From: Paraburkholderia ribeironis
GTDB taxonomy: Bacteria > Pseudomonadota > Gammaproteobacteria > Burkholderiales > Burkholderiaceae
Reading direction: 5' to 3'
Assembly (NCBI RefSeq): GCF_900019265.1
Contig: NZ_CYGX02000005.1
Location: 1 to 64,000 of the forward strand
Length of the DNA stretch: 64,000 bases
Each line of letters begins with the position of its first letter. Position 1 is the stretch's first letter. This document shows, one piece after another, positions 36,186 to 44,062 of this stretch. The notes below the pieces were generated by a model. The model was not told where the DNA came from. It saw only the letters and a program-made list of their open reading frames with translations, and did no database searches. The translations under genes and the position numbers were made by a program.

Positions 36186-37577
36186 GCCGAATCCCGCGCG
36201 TGGCAATTCGGCTGGGACAACACCCTTGGCAAACTGACAGGCATCAACGACTACGGTCCGAGTACGCGCGGCGAAACGCAGGCCGACGGAGCCCTCACCA
36301 GCACGCTGCTTTACTACGACAGCGTGACGGGTAAATACAAGGGCATGCAGGACATTCCGAGGTTTCAGGGACTGTGGCAGTACCGGTTTGCGCCAGATAC
36401 CCGCGAACTGGCTGAGATCGACATGGATCGCGCGACGGTGAGTTACAGCCGGGACGCTGAACGTCGGGTGACGCAGATCCAGTATCAGGTGAACGGCGAG
36501 GTACCGCGTACATTTGGCTATACCTATGACGCGCTGGGACGGCGTAGCCAGACGATCTTCGCCAACGGAATCACAGCGATCTACAACTGGGATGCGGCAA
36601 GCCAGTTGACAGGCATTAGTTACAAGCGGGCCGACGGCAGCGTACTGGGAAATCTGACGTATGGCTATGACCTGGCAGGCCGGCGCACGAATGCGGGCGG
36701 CAGCCTCGCGAAAGCGAACCTGCCGCAGGCGGTGAGCGACGCGCAGTACAACGCAGCGAACCAGTTGACGCGCTGGGCGGGCAAGACGCTGTCGTATGAC
36801 TTGAATGGCAACCTGGCCAGTGACGGGGTGAATCAGTACGGCTGGAATGGACAAGGTCTGTTGAGCCAGATCAGCGGCGGCGTGACGGCGAACTTCAGCT
36901 ATGACGTGTTCGGGCGGCGCAAGGACAGCACGGTGAATGGCCATCGGATTCAGACCGCCTGGATCGATGATGAACTGAACCTCATGGTGCCCGACGGTGA
37001 CTGGTCACAGCGTATTCGAGTGTTTTCCGCTTATCCGGAAAGCGGGGTGGATGAACTGACGTACCGGCGCATTGGAGATGACGCGAACCAGGATCGGTAT
37101 GTGCTGCGCGATGCGAATAACAATGTGATCGCGCTGATGGATGCCAATCAGCAGAGCCAGACGCAGTACAGCTATGAGCCTTATGGCCTGACGAAGCAAT
37201 CGAGTATCGTGGATCCGAACCCGCAGCAGTACACTGGTCGGGAAAATGATGGGACGGGGTTGTATTATTACCGGAACCGCTACTACAGTCCGCAAACTGG
37301 AAGGTTCATCAGCGAGGATCCGATTGGTTGGGAAAGTGGGCAGACGAATGCGTATGCTTATGTGGGTGGGAACCCGGTGTCAAAGACGGACCCATTTGGG
37401 CTGGGACCATGGGATCAGAAGTATGGCTTATCGGGTACATTTTGGCGTTGGCTCCACCGGCAGGATGGCGGTAAATTGATCGGAGAGCTTAAAGACCCAC
37501 AGACCGGTCAGGTCCCGAAAAACACTGCGTTGGAGTACTACAAGATTTATCTTTTTGAGATTGGGCAATGCGGCTGA
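36186..37577 (+). pseudogene. Rhs core and C-terminal toxin tip (separated by stop codon)
   Basis: Continues the Rhs frame after an in-frame TGA at 36183-36185. It carries YD repeats and the conserved Rhs-core end (FISEDPIGWESGQTNAYAYV then NPVSKTDPFGL). The last 57 residues are a variable tip with FWRWLHRQ, a segment seen at the ends of many Rhs proteins. With the 2-base insertion and this stop removed, the whole protein would be about 900 residues. Starts inside, such as GTG 36324, could express the core alone. Putative immunity genes follow. Confidence 0.8.
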
Positions 37578-37593
37578 AAGCCCAATATTTTTT
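37561..37593 (+). terminator. Possible terminator overlapping the Rhs stop codon
   Basis: TTGGGC and GCCCAA form a six-base stem around the Rhs stop codon, followed by TATTTTTTT. The stem is short, so termination may be partial and allow some read-through into the immunity genes. Confidence 0.5.
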
Positions 37594-37607
37594 AGGTGAT
37601 GAACTTT

Positions 37608-38024
37608 ATGCCTGGTTGCATTCTTTGTGGATCCGGTGCGGAGTTTGATGTGGACAGGTTCCTGGTGTCCTCGCCGTGGTCCGGTACAGCGGAGATATTT
37701 CGACGCGGGCCAACCGGGGCTGCATACCGCCCAATTCGGAAGTACTCATCTCTACAAATTGAAGTGTCACCCATCGATGAGGATCTCCTTGAGCCACAGG
37801 TCAATGCGACGCTCGCCTTTTTGCGGAGCTATGAGGCCGAAGTGAGGCGGCTGGTCACATTTCCAGGAGTGGAAGCGGTAGAGTTTCGCATCGGCCTCTT
37901 CTGGTTGCCCGACACGGCCATTTACCCCATTTCTCTCACGTCATCGTTTCTCAAGGCAGTTGGGGATGTTGGTGCGAGCGTTGACATATATGTTTATGCA
38001 AGCGATGGAATAAAGACGGTATAA
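37608..38024 (+). CDS. Putative immunity protein, DUF4279-like
   Basis: A 138-residue soluble protein. An N-terminal FDVDRFLVSSPWSG segment, a central LLEPQVNATLAFLRSYEAEV helix and a C-terminal SLTSSFLKAVGDVGASVDIYVYAS match the pattern of the DUF4279 family, common beside polymorphic toxins. The start is chosen by AGGTG nine bases upstream. It directly follows the Rhs tip, the usual place for the cognate immunity gene. A decayed second copy lies near 43.1-43.3 kb. Confidence 0.72.
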   Translation: MPGCILCGSGAEFDVDRFLVSSPWSGTAEIFRRGPTGAAYRPIRKYSSLQIEVSPIDEDLLEPQVNATLAFLRSYEAEVRRLVTFPGVEAVEFRIGLFWLPDTAIYPISLTSSFLKAVGDVGASVDIYVYASDGIKTV

Positions 38025-38067
38025 ATTAGGTTGAGCGTTACCGCTGCCAAATGTGAAGTTGCAACCC

Positions 38068-38505
38068 ATGAACAAAATGGACGAAGTCAGTGGCATCGCG
38101 TGGCCTGTTGTCAAAGACAGCGAGGTTCTCCTGAAATTATTCGGGAGATACCCGTCATTTCATGATGCAAACGTACTCTCCATAACTATGGAGCGGGCCA
38201 AGCGAATGAGAAGGTATGAGCCGCTTAATGGACCCGTTGATCCACACCGCCTGGAGTTTGTCGACGTAATACTCGAGGTGCTGCACAGGGAGGATCGGCC
38301 TGCAGCGGAGCGGATTGAGCGGCCCGATTACGCGATTACGATCGCGCTGCTGGATGTGCGAAGCGCTGACATCGATATCAACGCTATGCTTGACGACAGC
38401 TTTGTTTCTGAAATCAGCAGGCTCGTTCGACGGCGATGCGCATGTCCGGGTCTGAACCTTGGGTACGTTGCCAACGTCATGATTGCATCGCTCACGGATC
38501 AGTGA
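38068..38505 (+). CDS. Putative immunity protein, Imm50-like
   Basis: A 145-residue protein whose N-terminal LFGRYPSFHDANVLSI segment matches the FHDAxV signature of the Imm50 immunity family. The middle is acidic (EFVDVILEVL, YAITIALLDVRSADIDIN). No signal peptide. It sits 43 bases after the DUF4279-like gene. Its end abuts an orphan toxin-tip sequence, showing insertion of a further cassette. A piece of it is also found in the decayed copy at 43.3 kb. Confidence 0.72.
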   Translation: MNKMDEVSGIAWPVVKDSEVLLKLFGRYPSFHDANVLSITMERAKRMRRYEPLNGPVDPHRLEFVDVILEVLHREDRPAAERIERPDYAITIALLDVRSADIDINAMLDDSFVSEISRLVRRRCACPGLNLGYVANVMIASLTDQ

Positions 38506-38734
38506 TCCGACTGGCGAAGTTGGACTTCCAACGAGTGGACCGGCCAATATCTGGGTATTGAATCCTTCGGGTAGCGGGCAGATGCGAATCCATGATCCCA
38601 ATGGCCGACCCGGCGTTGATCTTGGTTTCGATCATTCTCATCGTGGAATGATCCCACACGCGCACAGTTGGGATGGTAACAATCGGGATTGGGCCGTTGC
38701 CCATTCTGTCCGTTGTGAATTCTGGGTGATAACT
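38506..38734 (+). pseudogene. Orphan Rhs toxin-tip fragment
   Basis: Reads in frame immediately after the Imm50-like stop as a tail without an Rhs core: SGQMRIHDPNGRPGVDLGFD then HSHRG and PHAHSW. This His/Asp-rich signature occurs in C-terminal tips of polymorphic toxins. It has no start of its own except inside the preceding gene and runs on in frame into the next gene. It is best read as a displaced toxin tip left by recombination. Confidence 0.6.
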
Positions 38735-39070
38735 ATGCTGCCGGACCATCTGCATGATTGGTATATAGACGGAATCGAGTTGGATGGAAGCGATTTGCGT
38801 ATAAAAATCCACTTCGAAGCTGAAAAAAGGATGCTCGTTTTTGGTGGCGTTTCGCGCTGCATCGTGACCGATTTCCTCATCCAGAACGTTATCTATGACA
38901 TCAGCATCTTCTCTTTCTGGGATGATCCGTCGCGCTATGACGAGGCAATTGCCCGGCTGAACAAATCCTATCCATTGCCGCCCGAAGAGTTAAAAAAGAT
39001 CGCGGAGATACGACCTTCCGTTGGCGCCGATATAACGATCGAGTTCTCGACAGTGTCAGTGCTGGAATAG
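38735..39070 (+). CDS. Putative immunity protein following the orphan tip
   Basis: A 111-residue protein beginning MLPDHLHDWYIDGIELDGSD, with beta-rich sequence (RIKIHFEAEKRMLVFGG) and a C-terminal EFSTVSV. A GTG nine bases upstream is an alternative start. The position right after a toxin-tip fragment suggests its cognate immunity protein. No family was recognised with certainty. Codon use and GC content are unlike the core genes, fitting transfer. Confidence 0.65.
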   Translation: MLPDHLHDWYIDGIELDGSDLRIKIHFEAEKRMLVFGGVSRCIVTDFLIQNVIYDISIFSFWDDPSRYDEAIARLNKSYPLPPEELKKIAEIRPSVGADITIEFSTVSVLE

Positions 39071-39093
39071 CGTTGAACCGGAGGGAACGTTCT

Positions 39094-39474
39094 ATGATCC
39101 GCTTACAACCTCTTCCGATTTATCGAGAGCCTGCAGCGCACGAGCGAAAACTGATGGATCTACTCGTTGCTCCCGATTTCCCGGGGGTAGAGCAGATTCG
39201 GGAACAGCTAAGGTCGTGTAATGTGCGAGAGATCGATGATGAAGGTAGTCTTGGCTTGCAGATACAAAGCGCTGTAACGGCATCGGTCATTACGAGGGTG
39301 CCGGTTGAACTATATGCGCCGGATATGGATGGTTTCGACGTGCATGTTCTGCTGCATGTGGTCGATGGGATATGCCAGGAGATCGAAATCTATAAGGACG
39401 CTCCCGGACCTATAAGGAAACTGCCAGAGAGATGGAATTACTTTGTGCCATCGTCTGGCGGGTCGAATCCTTGA
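39094..39474 (+). CDS. Hypothetical island protein, probable immunity (DUF6984-like)
   Basis: A 126-residue protein with GGAGGG upstream of its ATG. It contains LLVAPDFPGVEQIREQL then VREIDDEGSLGLQI and a C-terminal hydrophobic strand (DVHVLLHVVDGICQEIEIY). The DEGSLGLQ pattern resembles the DUF6984 family; that identification is tentative. It lies 23 bases after the previous immunity candidate and 5' of an Rhs scar. Role as immunity protein is from context. Confidence 0.65.
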   Translation: MIRLQPLPIYREPAAHERKLMDLLVAPDFPGVEQIREQLRSCNVREIDDEGSLGLQIQSAVTASVITRVPVELYAPDMDGFDVHVLLHVVDGICQEIEIYKDAPGPIRKLPERWNYFVPSSGGSNP

Positions 39475-39487
39475 AATTGCCGATGCA

Positions 39488-39510
39488 TTTATGTGGGTGG
39501 GAACCCGGTT
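39488..39510 (+). repeat. Rhs core-end scar
   Basis: A TATGTGGGTGGGAACCCGGT stretch identical to the Rhs core end at about 37358-37377, where it encodes YVGGNP. Here it stands alone without a core. It marks where an Rhs tip/immunity cassette was joined by recombination through the conserved core end. Confidence 0.7.
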
Positions 39511-39586
39511 CAGTTCACGTGCTGTTGTAGTGCTGAATCCCGTCGGTCGGGTTGTAACGGTTTGGCGTCAATAGAGGGACAACTCG

Positions 39587-39859
39587 ATGAGCGGAACACA
39601 GTGGCATAACCAAGCCTTGCAGGATGCAGTGAAAGAGGTTCTGCTTCATGAGTGGGATCCAATAGGTCTCGAGGGGGAAGATACCGCGAAGGATGAATAC
39701 GACGCCTATGTCACCAGGATTTGTGCACTCATTGTGCAAGGGCAGTCGGTTGAGGAAGTGATCAAATGTCTGTTGTGGGCAGAGACAGAACAGATGGGAT
39801 TGCAGGCAGAGGTTGAGCGAGCGCGAAGAGTGGCCGGAAGGTTGGTTCAACTCATTTAA
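39587..39859 (+). CDS. Putative immunity protein, DUF1871-like
   Basis: A 90-residue helical protein with GAGGG upstream. The sequence VLLHEWDPIGLEGE then DEYDAYVTRICALI and VIKCLLWAETEQMG follows the pattern of the DUF1871 family (HEWDPIG, DEYD), known mainly from toxin-immunity neighbourhoods and Gram-positive genomes. It follows an Rhs scar and precedes another Rhs fragment, so an immunity role is likely by context. Confidence 0.68.
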   Translation: MSGTQWHNQALQDAVKEVLLHEWDPIGLEGEDTAKDEYDAYVTRICALIVQGQSVEEVIKCLLWAETEQMGLQAEVERARRVAGRLVQLI

Positions 39860-39992
39860 TTGCCGCGCTCCGATGATCTAACGTCGCTACGTGAACGAAG
39901 GGATGCGAATTGCGGCCCTTCTGTTTTAAAGCGGCGCAATGATGAGCCGCTGGCGTTATGACCGGCCGTTCTGCTTGACGCTATCCACCAGC

Positions 39993-40247
39993 GACGGGGT
40001 GAATCAGTATGGCTGGAATGAACCGGGCCGGCTGAGCCAGATCAGCGGCGGCGTGACAGCGAGCTTCAGCTATGACGTGTTCGGGCGGCGCAAGGACTGC
40101 ACGGTGAATGGCCATCGGATGCAGACCGCCTGGATCGATGATGAACTGAACCTCATGGTGCCGGACGGTGACTGGTCACAGCGTATGCGCGTGGTTTCCC
40201 CGTATCTGGAAAGCGGCATGGATGAACTGACGTACCGCCGCATTGCA
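39993..40247 (+). pseudogene. Rhs core fragment, duplicate of 36822-37076
   Basis: A 255-base piece nearly identical to the intact core at 36822-37076, encoding GVNQYGWNEPGRLSQISGG to DELTYRRI. It has neither N-terminus nor tip. Roughly nine in ten bases match by eye. It ends at the HipB-like gene on the other strand. It is a partial duplicate left by recombination and a possible substrate for core-to-core exchange. Confidence 0.85.
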
Positions 40248-40276
40248 CCTGGTGCGGTTGGCCTTGCGACAGCAAG

Positions 40277-40573
40277 TTAGCTCGAGGCCGGTTCGTTCCG
40301 CCTGATCGGGACGAATCCGACCTGCAGGCCAAAGAGCTTCGCAACGCTATTGAGCGAGTCGACGGTCGGATTGCCGGTCCCGCGCTCGATGTCCTGGATG
40401 ACGCGGCGGCTGACACCTCGGTGCGCGGCGAATTCCGCCTGAGTCAAACCTGTCATCTCGCGCATCGCTTTGATGGCCTCAGGAATGGTCATGTCGCCCC
40501 GGCCGATCCTTTCGTAGAAAGCGCGGCGCAGGGCGTTTTGCTCTTCACGGGTAGGTCGGTTCCGACGCGGCAT
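40277..40573 (-). CDS. XRE-family antitoxin/regulator (HipB-like)
   Basis: A 98-residue DNA-binding protein with a helix-turn-helix in the centre (GLTQAEFAAHRGVSRRVIQ, then IERGTGNPTVDSL). It would repress its own operon and bind the HipA-like kinase. It starts 29 bases inside the end of the hipA-like gene, so it is downstream of the toxin, the reverse of the usual hipB-hipA order. A weak AGAG site lies within the hipA coding sequence. Confidence 0.85.
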   Translation of the reverse strand: MPRRNRPTREEQNALRRAFYERIGRGDMTIPEAIKAMREMTGLTQAEFAAHRGVSRRVIQDIERGTGNPTVDSLNSVAKLFGLQVGFVPIRRNEPASS

Positions 40574-41852
40574 GATGGGTCTCTGGCGGTTGAAGGGCTT
40601 TCAGTTGTCCGACCTGCGTATCAATGGACCGCGTCAGGAACTCGATGATGTCGTGGTCGACGCCCTGCGCTTCCATGATGTCGGGCAGGCGTTCAATCTG
40701 CACGGCAAACTGGCTCAATGCCTGGGCGAGCATCCCGCGCTCGTGGTCAGATACAGGCAGCGCCGCGAGCACGTCGGCCCAGTCCGTCAGCTCAACCCGG
40801 GTGTCTGGCCGGTACCACCTCAGCGCACGTGGAATCAACTGGGGATCCAGGTACATCGGCGCGAAGTCGAACAGGGGCGTAAGCTGGACTTTGCCTTCGA
40901 CCAGTTGCATGGCTGTATTGCGCGCGTGATTGTCCGTGTTGCGCATCGCCAGATTGAGCACGTCCCGCTTGATGAATTCGAGCGTTTCGGTTGACGGATC
41001 GGTCGCAACCTTGCGGATTCCGGCCACGACCTCGAAGAGGCTCGGGCGCAGCTCAAAGCCGGACAGCCCTAGAATGGATGCCACACTTTCCTGGTGGAGG
41101 CGCACGACTTTCCCGCCGCTCGCGATCCGGTCAAAGCGCGGGACCAGCAGAACGTCGCCGTGAAGGGTCGGCAAATCCGCATGCGTGCGGATACCGAGCG
41201 CGGCGGCCACCCGCATGTACGCCGCTTCATTGCGCAGGACCTTGCCATCGGCCGCGCTATTGCCGCGCGGCAGTTTCGCGATCAGGTGCTGGGTGGCGTC
41301 GGCATCGCGCAGGACGGCATCACCATGCAGCAGGCCAGCGCGGTCCCGCGTCAGCAAGTATTTGGGCGCCGCACCCTGGACCCCGGTGGTGCCGGTGCCC
41401 AGCATCCCGTGCAAGAACATCGTTTCCTTGAATTCCGAGCTGCGCACGACGACGTCGTCGATCGTCAGGCCGGGCAGGCCACGCGCGGTAGGGTGCCGCG
41501 CCACGTGCGTCTCAAAGTAGTCGACCGCCTCGGCCACCCGGATCCGACCGACCGGGTTGAAGGCGCCTGCGCAGATCAGCGGAAAGTCCGCGTCAGGGCC
41601 ATCCGGCAGTTTCAGCTCGCCCAGCAAGAAGCGACGACCATCCCCCTGCGGAACGAGATCGTAAAGGAAGGCGGGCATGGTCGGGGCCGTGCGGATGTCC
41701 GTGTCCACGGACTCAGCCAGTGACAGCTGAGCGTCCGTGTGCTCCACGGCATACATAACCGGGTGATTCCACTGGCAACGACTGCCGTTGAGTTCAATCT
41801 GCGCGCAGTCGACCCAGCGATCGTCCAGGAATATCTGCAGGGTGCAATCCAT
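40545..41852 (-). CDS. HipA-family serine/threonine kinase toxin
   Basis: A 435-residue HipA-like protein. The N-terminal subdomain spans residues 1 to about 110. The kinase core has the catalytic loop NTDNHARN near residue 307 and the FDFAPMYLDP metal-site segment near 327, both apparently intact, plus a LPRGNSAADGKVLRNEAAYM segment. HipA-type toxins phosphorylate translation components such as aminoacyl-tRNA synthetases. A very strong AAGGAGG precedes the start. The antitoxin gene overlaps its 3' end, an inverted order. Confidence 0.88.
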   Translation of the reverse strand: MDCTLQIFLDDRWVDCAQIELNGSRCQWNHPVMYAVEHTDAQLSLAESVDTDIRTAPTMPAFLYDLVPQGDGRRFLLGELKLPDGPDADFPLICAGAFNPVGRIRVAEAVDYFETHVARHPTARGLPGLTIDDVVVRSSEFKETMFLHGMLGTGTTGVQGAAPKYLLTRDRAGLLHGDAVLRDADATQHLIAKLPRGNSAADGKVLRNEAAYMRVAAALGIRTHADLPTLHGDVLLVPRFDRIASGGKVVRLHQESVASILGLSGFELRPSLFEVVAGIRKVATDPSTETLEFIKRDVLNLAMRNTDNHARNTAMQLVEGKVQLTPLFDFAPMYLDPQLIPRALRWYRPDTRVELTDWADVLAALPVSDHERGMLAQALSQFAVQIERLPDIMEAQGVDHDIIEFLTRSIDTQVGQLKALQPPETHHAASEPTYP

Positions 41853-42210
41853 GAGCCCTCCTTGTGCATCATAAATGTAGCACAATAGGGCGTTCTATTG
41901 CTGGTGCGCTTCTTATAAGAGCTTTTTTGAGCAAAATAGCGCTTGGGTTTCTTGAAGTCGGCGGCTTGGGGGGAGGTGGGTGACCCGTCCGAAGGCCATG
42001 GTGTGGGAACTGTCGCGCCATCCGCGCCGCGTGTGTCAGCGCCGGAGCGACGGAGTTCGCGCGACCGCCCGCGACCGCGCCAAAGTTGTAGCATCTTGCC
42101 AAACGCGATCGCCAGTAGGTCAGACTCGCGCAACGGGCGCGCTGCAACCGAATGGAAGGCCATTGCACGATTCGTTTCTGTCCCGATAACCGTCACGTCT
42201 TCGACGGACT
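41853..42210. other. Intergenic region upstream of hipA-like gene
   Basis: 358 bases between two minus-strand genes. The stretch nearest hipA (41870-41945) is AT-rich and probably holds its promoter. No gene or clear hairpin was recognised in the remainder. Confidence 0.4.
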
Positions 42211-42924
42211 TTATGGGGCAAGCGCCATGCTCGCTTCATGCAGGTCATTCGCGAGGTCCTGTAGCTCGTCATGAGGCGGGCGAAAGAGCTTGGCGTAAAG
42301 GCCCAGAACTTCGGCTGCGTTCGGAACGTTGTACGGATTCATCATCCCCGGCGGGCCGAGGCAATCTTCCACTTCAGCCACTGCCTTTTCCGTCAACAGA
42401 AGAGTATTTTCAATCAATTCAATCATTCGCTGATCGTCTGCGTAGAAGTTGCTTACAGCGGCGTGTAACTCCAGGGATCGCTCCAGTTTCTTCGCGCCCA
42501 GGAGTTCGAACATTGAGCCCCAAGTCTTGGTTTTGGTTCGAGCGTCAAGCTTGTCGCGCAACGTGTAGACTTTCGAGCAGTTCGCCTTTAGCTCGTGGAT
42601 GTGACCCCTGAGTTCGTCCGTGTTTGCGCGCTGGGCGATTAGGTAGTCATTGAGCTGGCGCAAATCACGGGAAGCAATATCCAGGTCGATGGACGTTCCG
42701 GCGACTACGAAGCGAAATCCACTCATCACGTTGGTAACGTTTGCTAGCCCGACGATGGTGCGCTGCATTTGCTGCAGTAGGCTGCTCAGGTCGGATTGAG
42801 CATCAGGGTAGTAGCGCTTCAAATACTCTTTGCCATCGTTGACGGCCTGGACGATCTCGCGGGTACTCTTGACTACGTCACCCAGCAACTTAATTGTTTC
42901 GGCGACTTCTCTGACTAGCGGCAT
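42211..42924 (-). CDS. Helical protein of unknown function in the accessory island
   Basis: A 237-residue, mainly alpha-helical soluble protein. Long amphipathic helices occur at about 1-80 (VREVAETIKLLGDVVKSTRE) and 140-200 (ERSLELHAAVSNFYADDQ), and the C-terminus is also helical. There is no signal peptide or membrane segment. GAGGAG precedes the ATG at 42924. No family was recognised. Its GC content and neighbours mark it as acquired; a helical regulatory or effector protein of a defence or toxin system is conceivable but unsupported. Confidence 0.7.
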   Translation of the reverse strand: MPLVREVAETIKLLGDVVKSTREIVQAVNDGKEYLKRYYPDAQSDLSSLLQQMQRTIVGLANVTNVMSGFRFVVAGTSIDLDIASRDLRQLNDYLIAQRANTDELRGHIHELKANCSKVYTLRDKLDARTKTKTWGSMFELLGAKKLERSLELHAAVSNFYADDQRMIELIENTLLLTEKAVAEVEDCLGPPGMMNPYNVPNAAEVLGLYAKLFRPPHDELQDLANDLHEASMALAP

Positions 42925-43109
42925 GGCACTCCTCGCTATGGCTTGACGATCAACGGTCACTTCCCTGGCCAGGCAGCAATTTGCTACCGGCGGCCCAAAG
43001 GTGTCCGCCGAAATCTGCGCAGATCTCGATCGGGGTTCAAATTATTGGAGGCTATTAGCTGTGTGGGATGCCGCGAAGTATAGGAAACAGCGCGTCGGTT
43101 CCAAGGAGG

Positions 43110-43350
43110 AATTTCGCCAATCTGCTCGGGGCTGCATACCGCTCAATTCGGAAGTACTCACCTCTGCAAATTGAAGTGTCACCCATCGATGAGGATTTCC
43201 TTGAGCCAGAGGTCGATGCGACGCTCGCCTTTTTGCGGAGCTATGAGGCCGAAGTGAGTGGTCACGTTTCCAGGAGTGGATGCGGTAGAGTTTCGCATGA
43301 TATCCATCATTTCATGATGCAAACGTACTCTCCATAACCTTGGAGAGAGC
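43110..43350 (+). pseudogene. Decayed duplicate of DUF4279-like and Imm50-like immunity genes
   Basis: Bases about 43125-43300 repeat 37718-37897 of the DUF4279-like gene with few changes, but lose three bases and then the frame after the conserved RSYEAEV codons. At about 43302 the text jumps to a copy of 38152-38198 from the Imm50-like gene (CATTTCATGATGCAAACGTA). The two immunity genes were therefore duplicated together and then fused by an internal deletion. Nothing functional remains. Confidence 0.8.
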
Positions 43351-43358
43351 CAGGCGGC

Positions 43359-43820
43359 TCACAACCCCTTCCGATACACCACAAACCCCGACCGCTCCGC
43401 AACCTTGTCATACAGCTTCATCGCAGTCTGATTCGTCTCATGTGTCTGCCAATAGACGCGCTGGGCCCCATCGGCTTTCGCACGCGCATAAACGGCTTCG
43501 ATCAGCGCCCGCCCCACGCCCTTGCCGCGCTCGGCTTCCAGCGTATACAGGTCTTGCAGATAGCAGATCGGCCCCGCCATCGTCGTGTGACGGTGATACA
43601 GGAAATGCACGATACCGAGCAACTGGCCATCACGTTCGGCGACCATCGCGTGCATCGGCTCGTAGCCGTCGAAGAAGCGTCCCCACGTAATCTGCGTGAT
43701 CTCGCGCGGCAATGCCGTTTCGCCCGAGCGGCCATAGAACGCGTTGTAGGCGTCCCATAGCGGCAGCCATGCGTCGAAGTCTTCACGGTTGACAGGGCGG
43801 ATCTGGATGGCGTCGGACAT
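43359..43820 (-). CDS. GNAT family N-acetyltransferase
   Basis: A 153-residue GNAT enzyme. The acetyl-CoA binding motif A appears as RGKGVGRALIEAV near residue 105, preceded by YLQDLYTLE and followed by YWQTHETNQTAMKLYD. It transfers an acetyl group to a small-molecule or peptide amine; the substrate is unknown. A GAGGAA site supports the ATG at 43820. It lies just right of the island border, back in typical base composition. Confidence 0.88.
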   Translation of the reverse strand: MSDAIQIRPVNREDFDAWLPLWDAYNAFYGRSGETALPREITQITWGRFFDGYEPMHAMVAERDGQLLGIVHFLYHRHTTMAGPICYLQDLYTLEAERGKGVGRALIEAVYARAKADGAQRVYWQTHETNQTAMKLYDKVAERSGFVVYRKGL

Positions 43821-44062
43821 GGGTAGGGTTCCTCGTTGAGTGAAGGCGGCAATCGAATGAGTCGCCGCGACGCGAAGGGCGGGGCGCACCAGGACTTCCG
43901 GACCCATCAGCATAAGAAATTCGCGGCGCGATTGTTAGCTCCACAATGCGATCGAAATTTGGAGCCACGCCGTCGACTTCGCCCCATCCCTGCGCAATCG
44001 TCACGCGACCAACTCAAGCCGCCGCGCTCAATACGAACGTTGCTTGATACCCCAGCGCCCGC

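Noticed and set aside
34119..43360. Island considered as a prophage or insertion-sequence-borne element
   Set aside because: No integrase, transposase, phage structural gene, tRNA attachment site or clear terminal inverted repeats were seen; Rhs-core recombination explains the structure.
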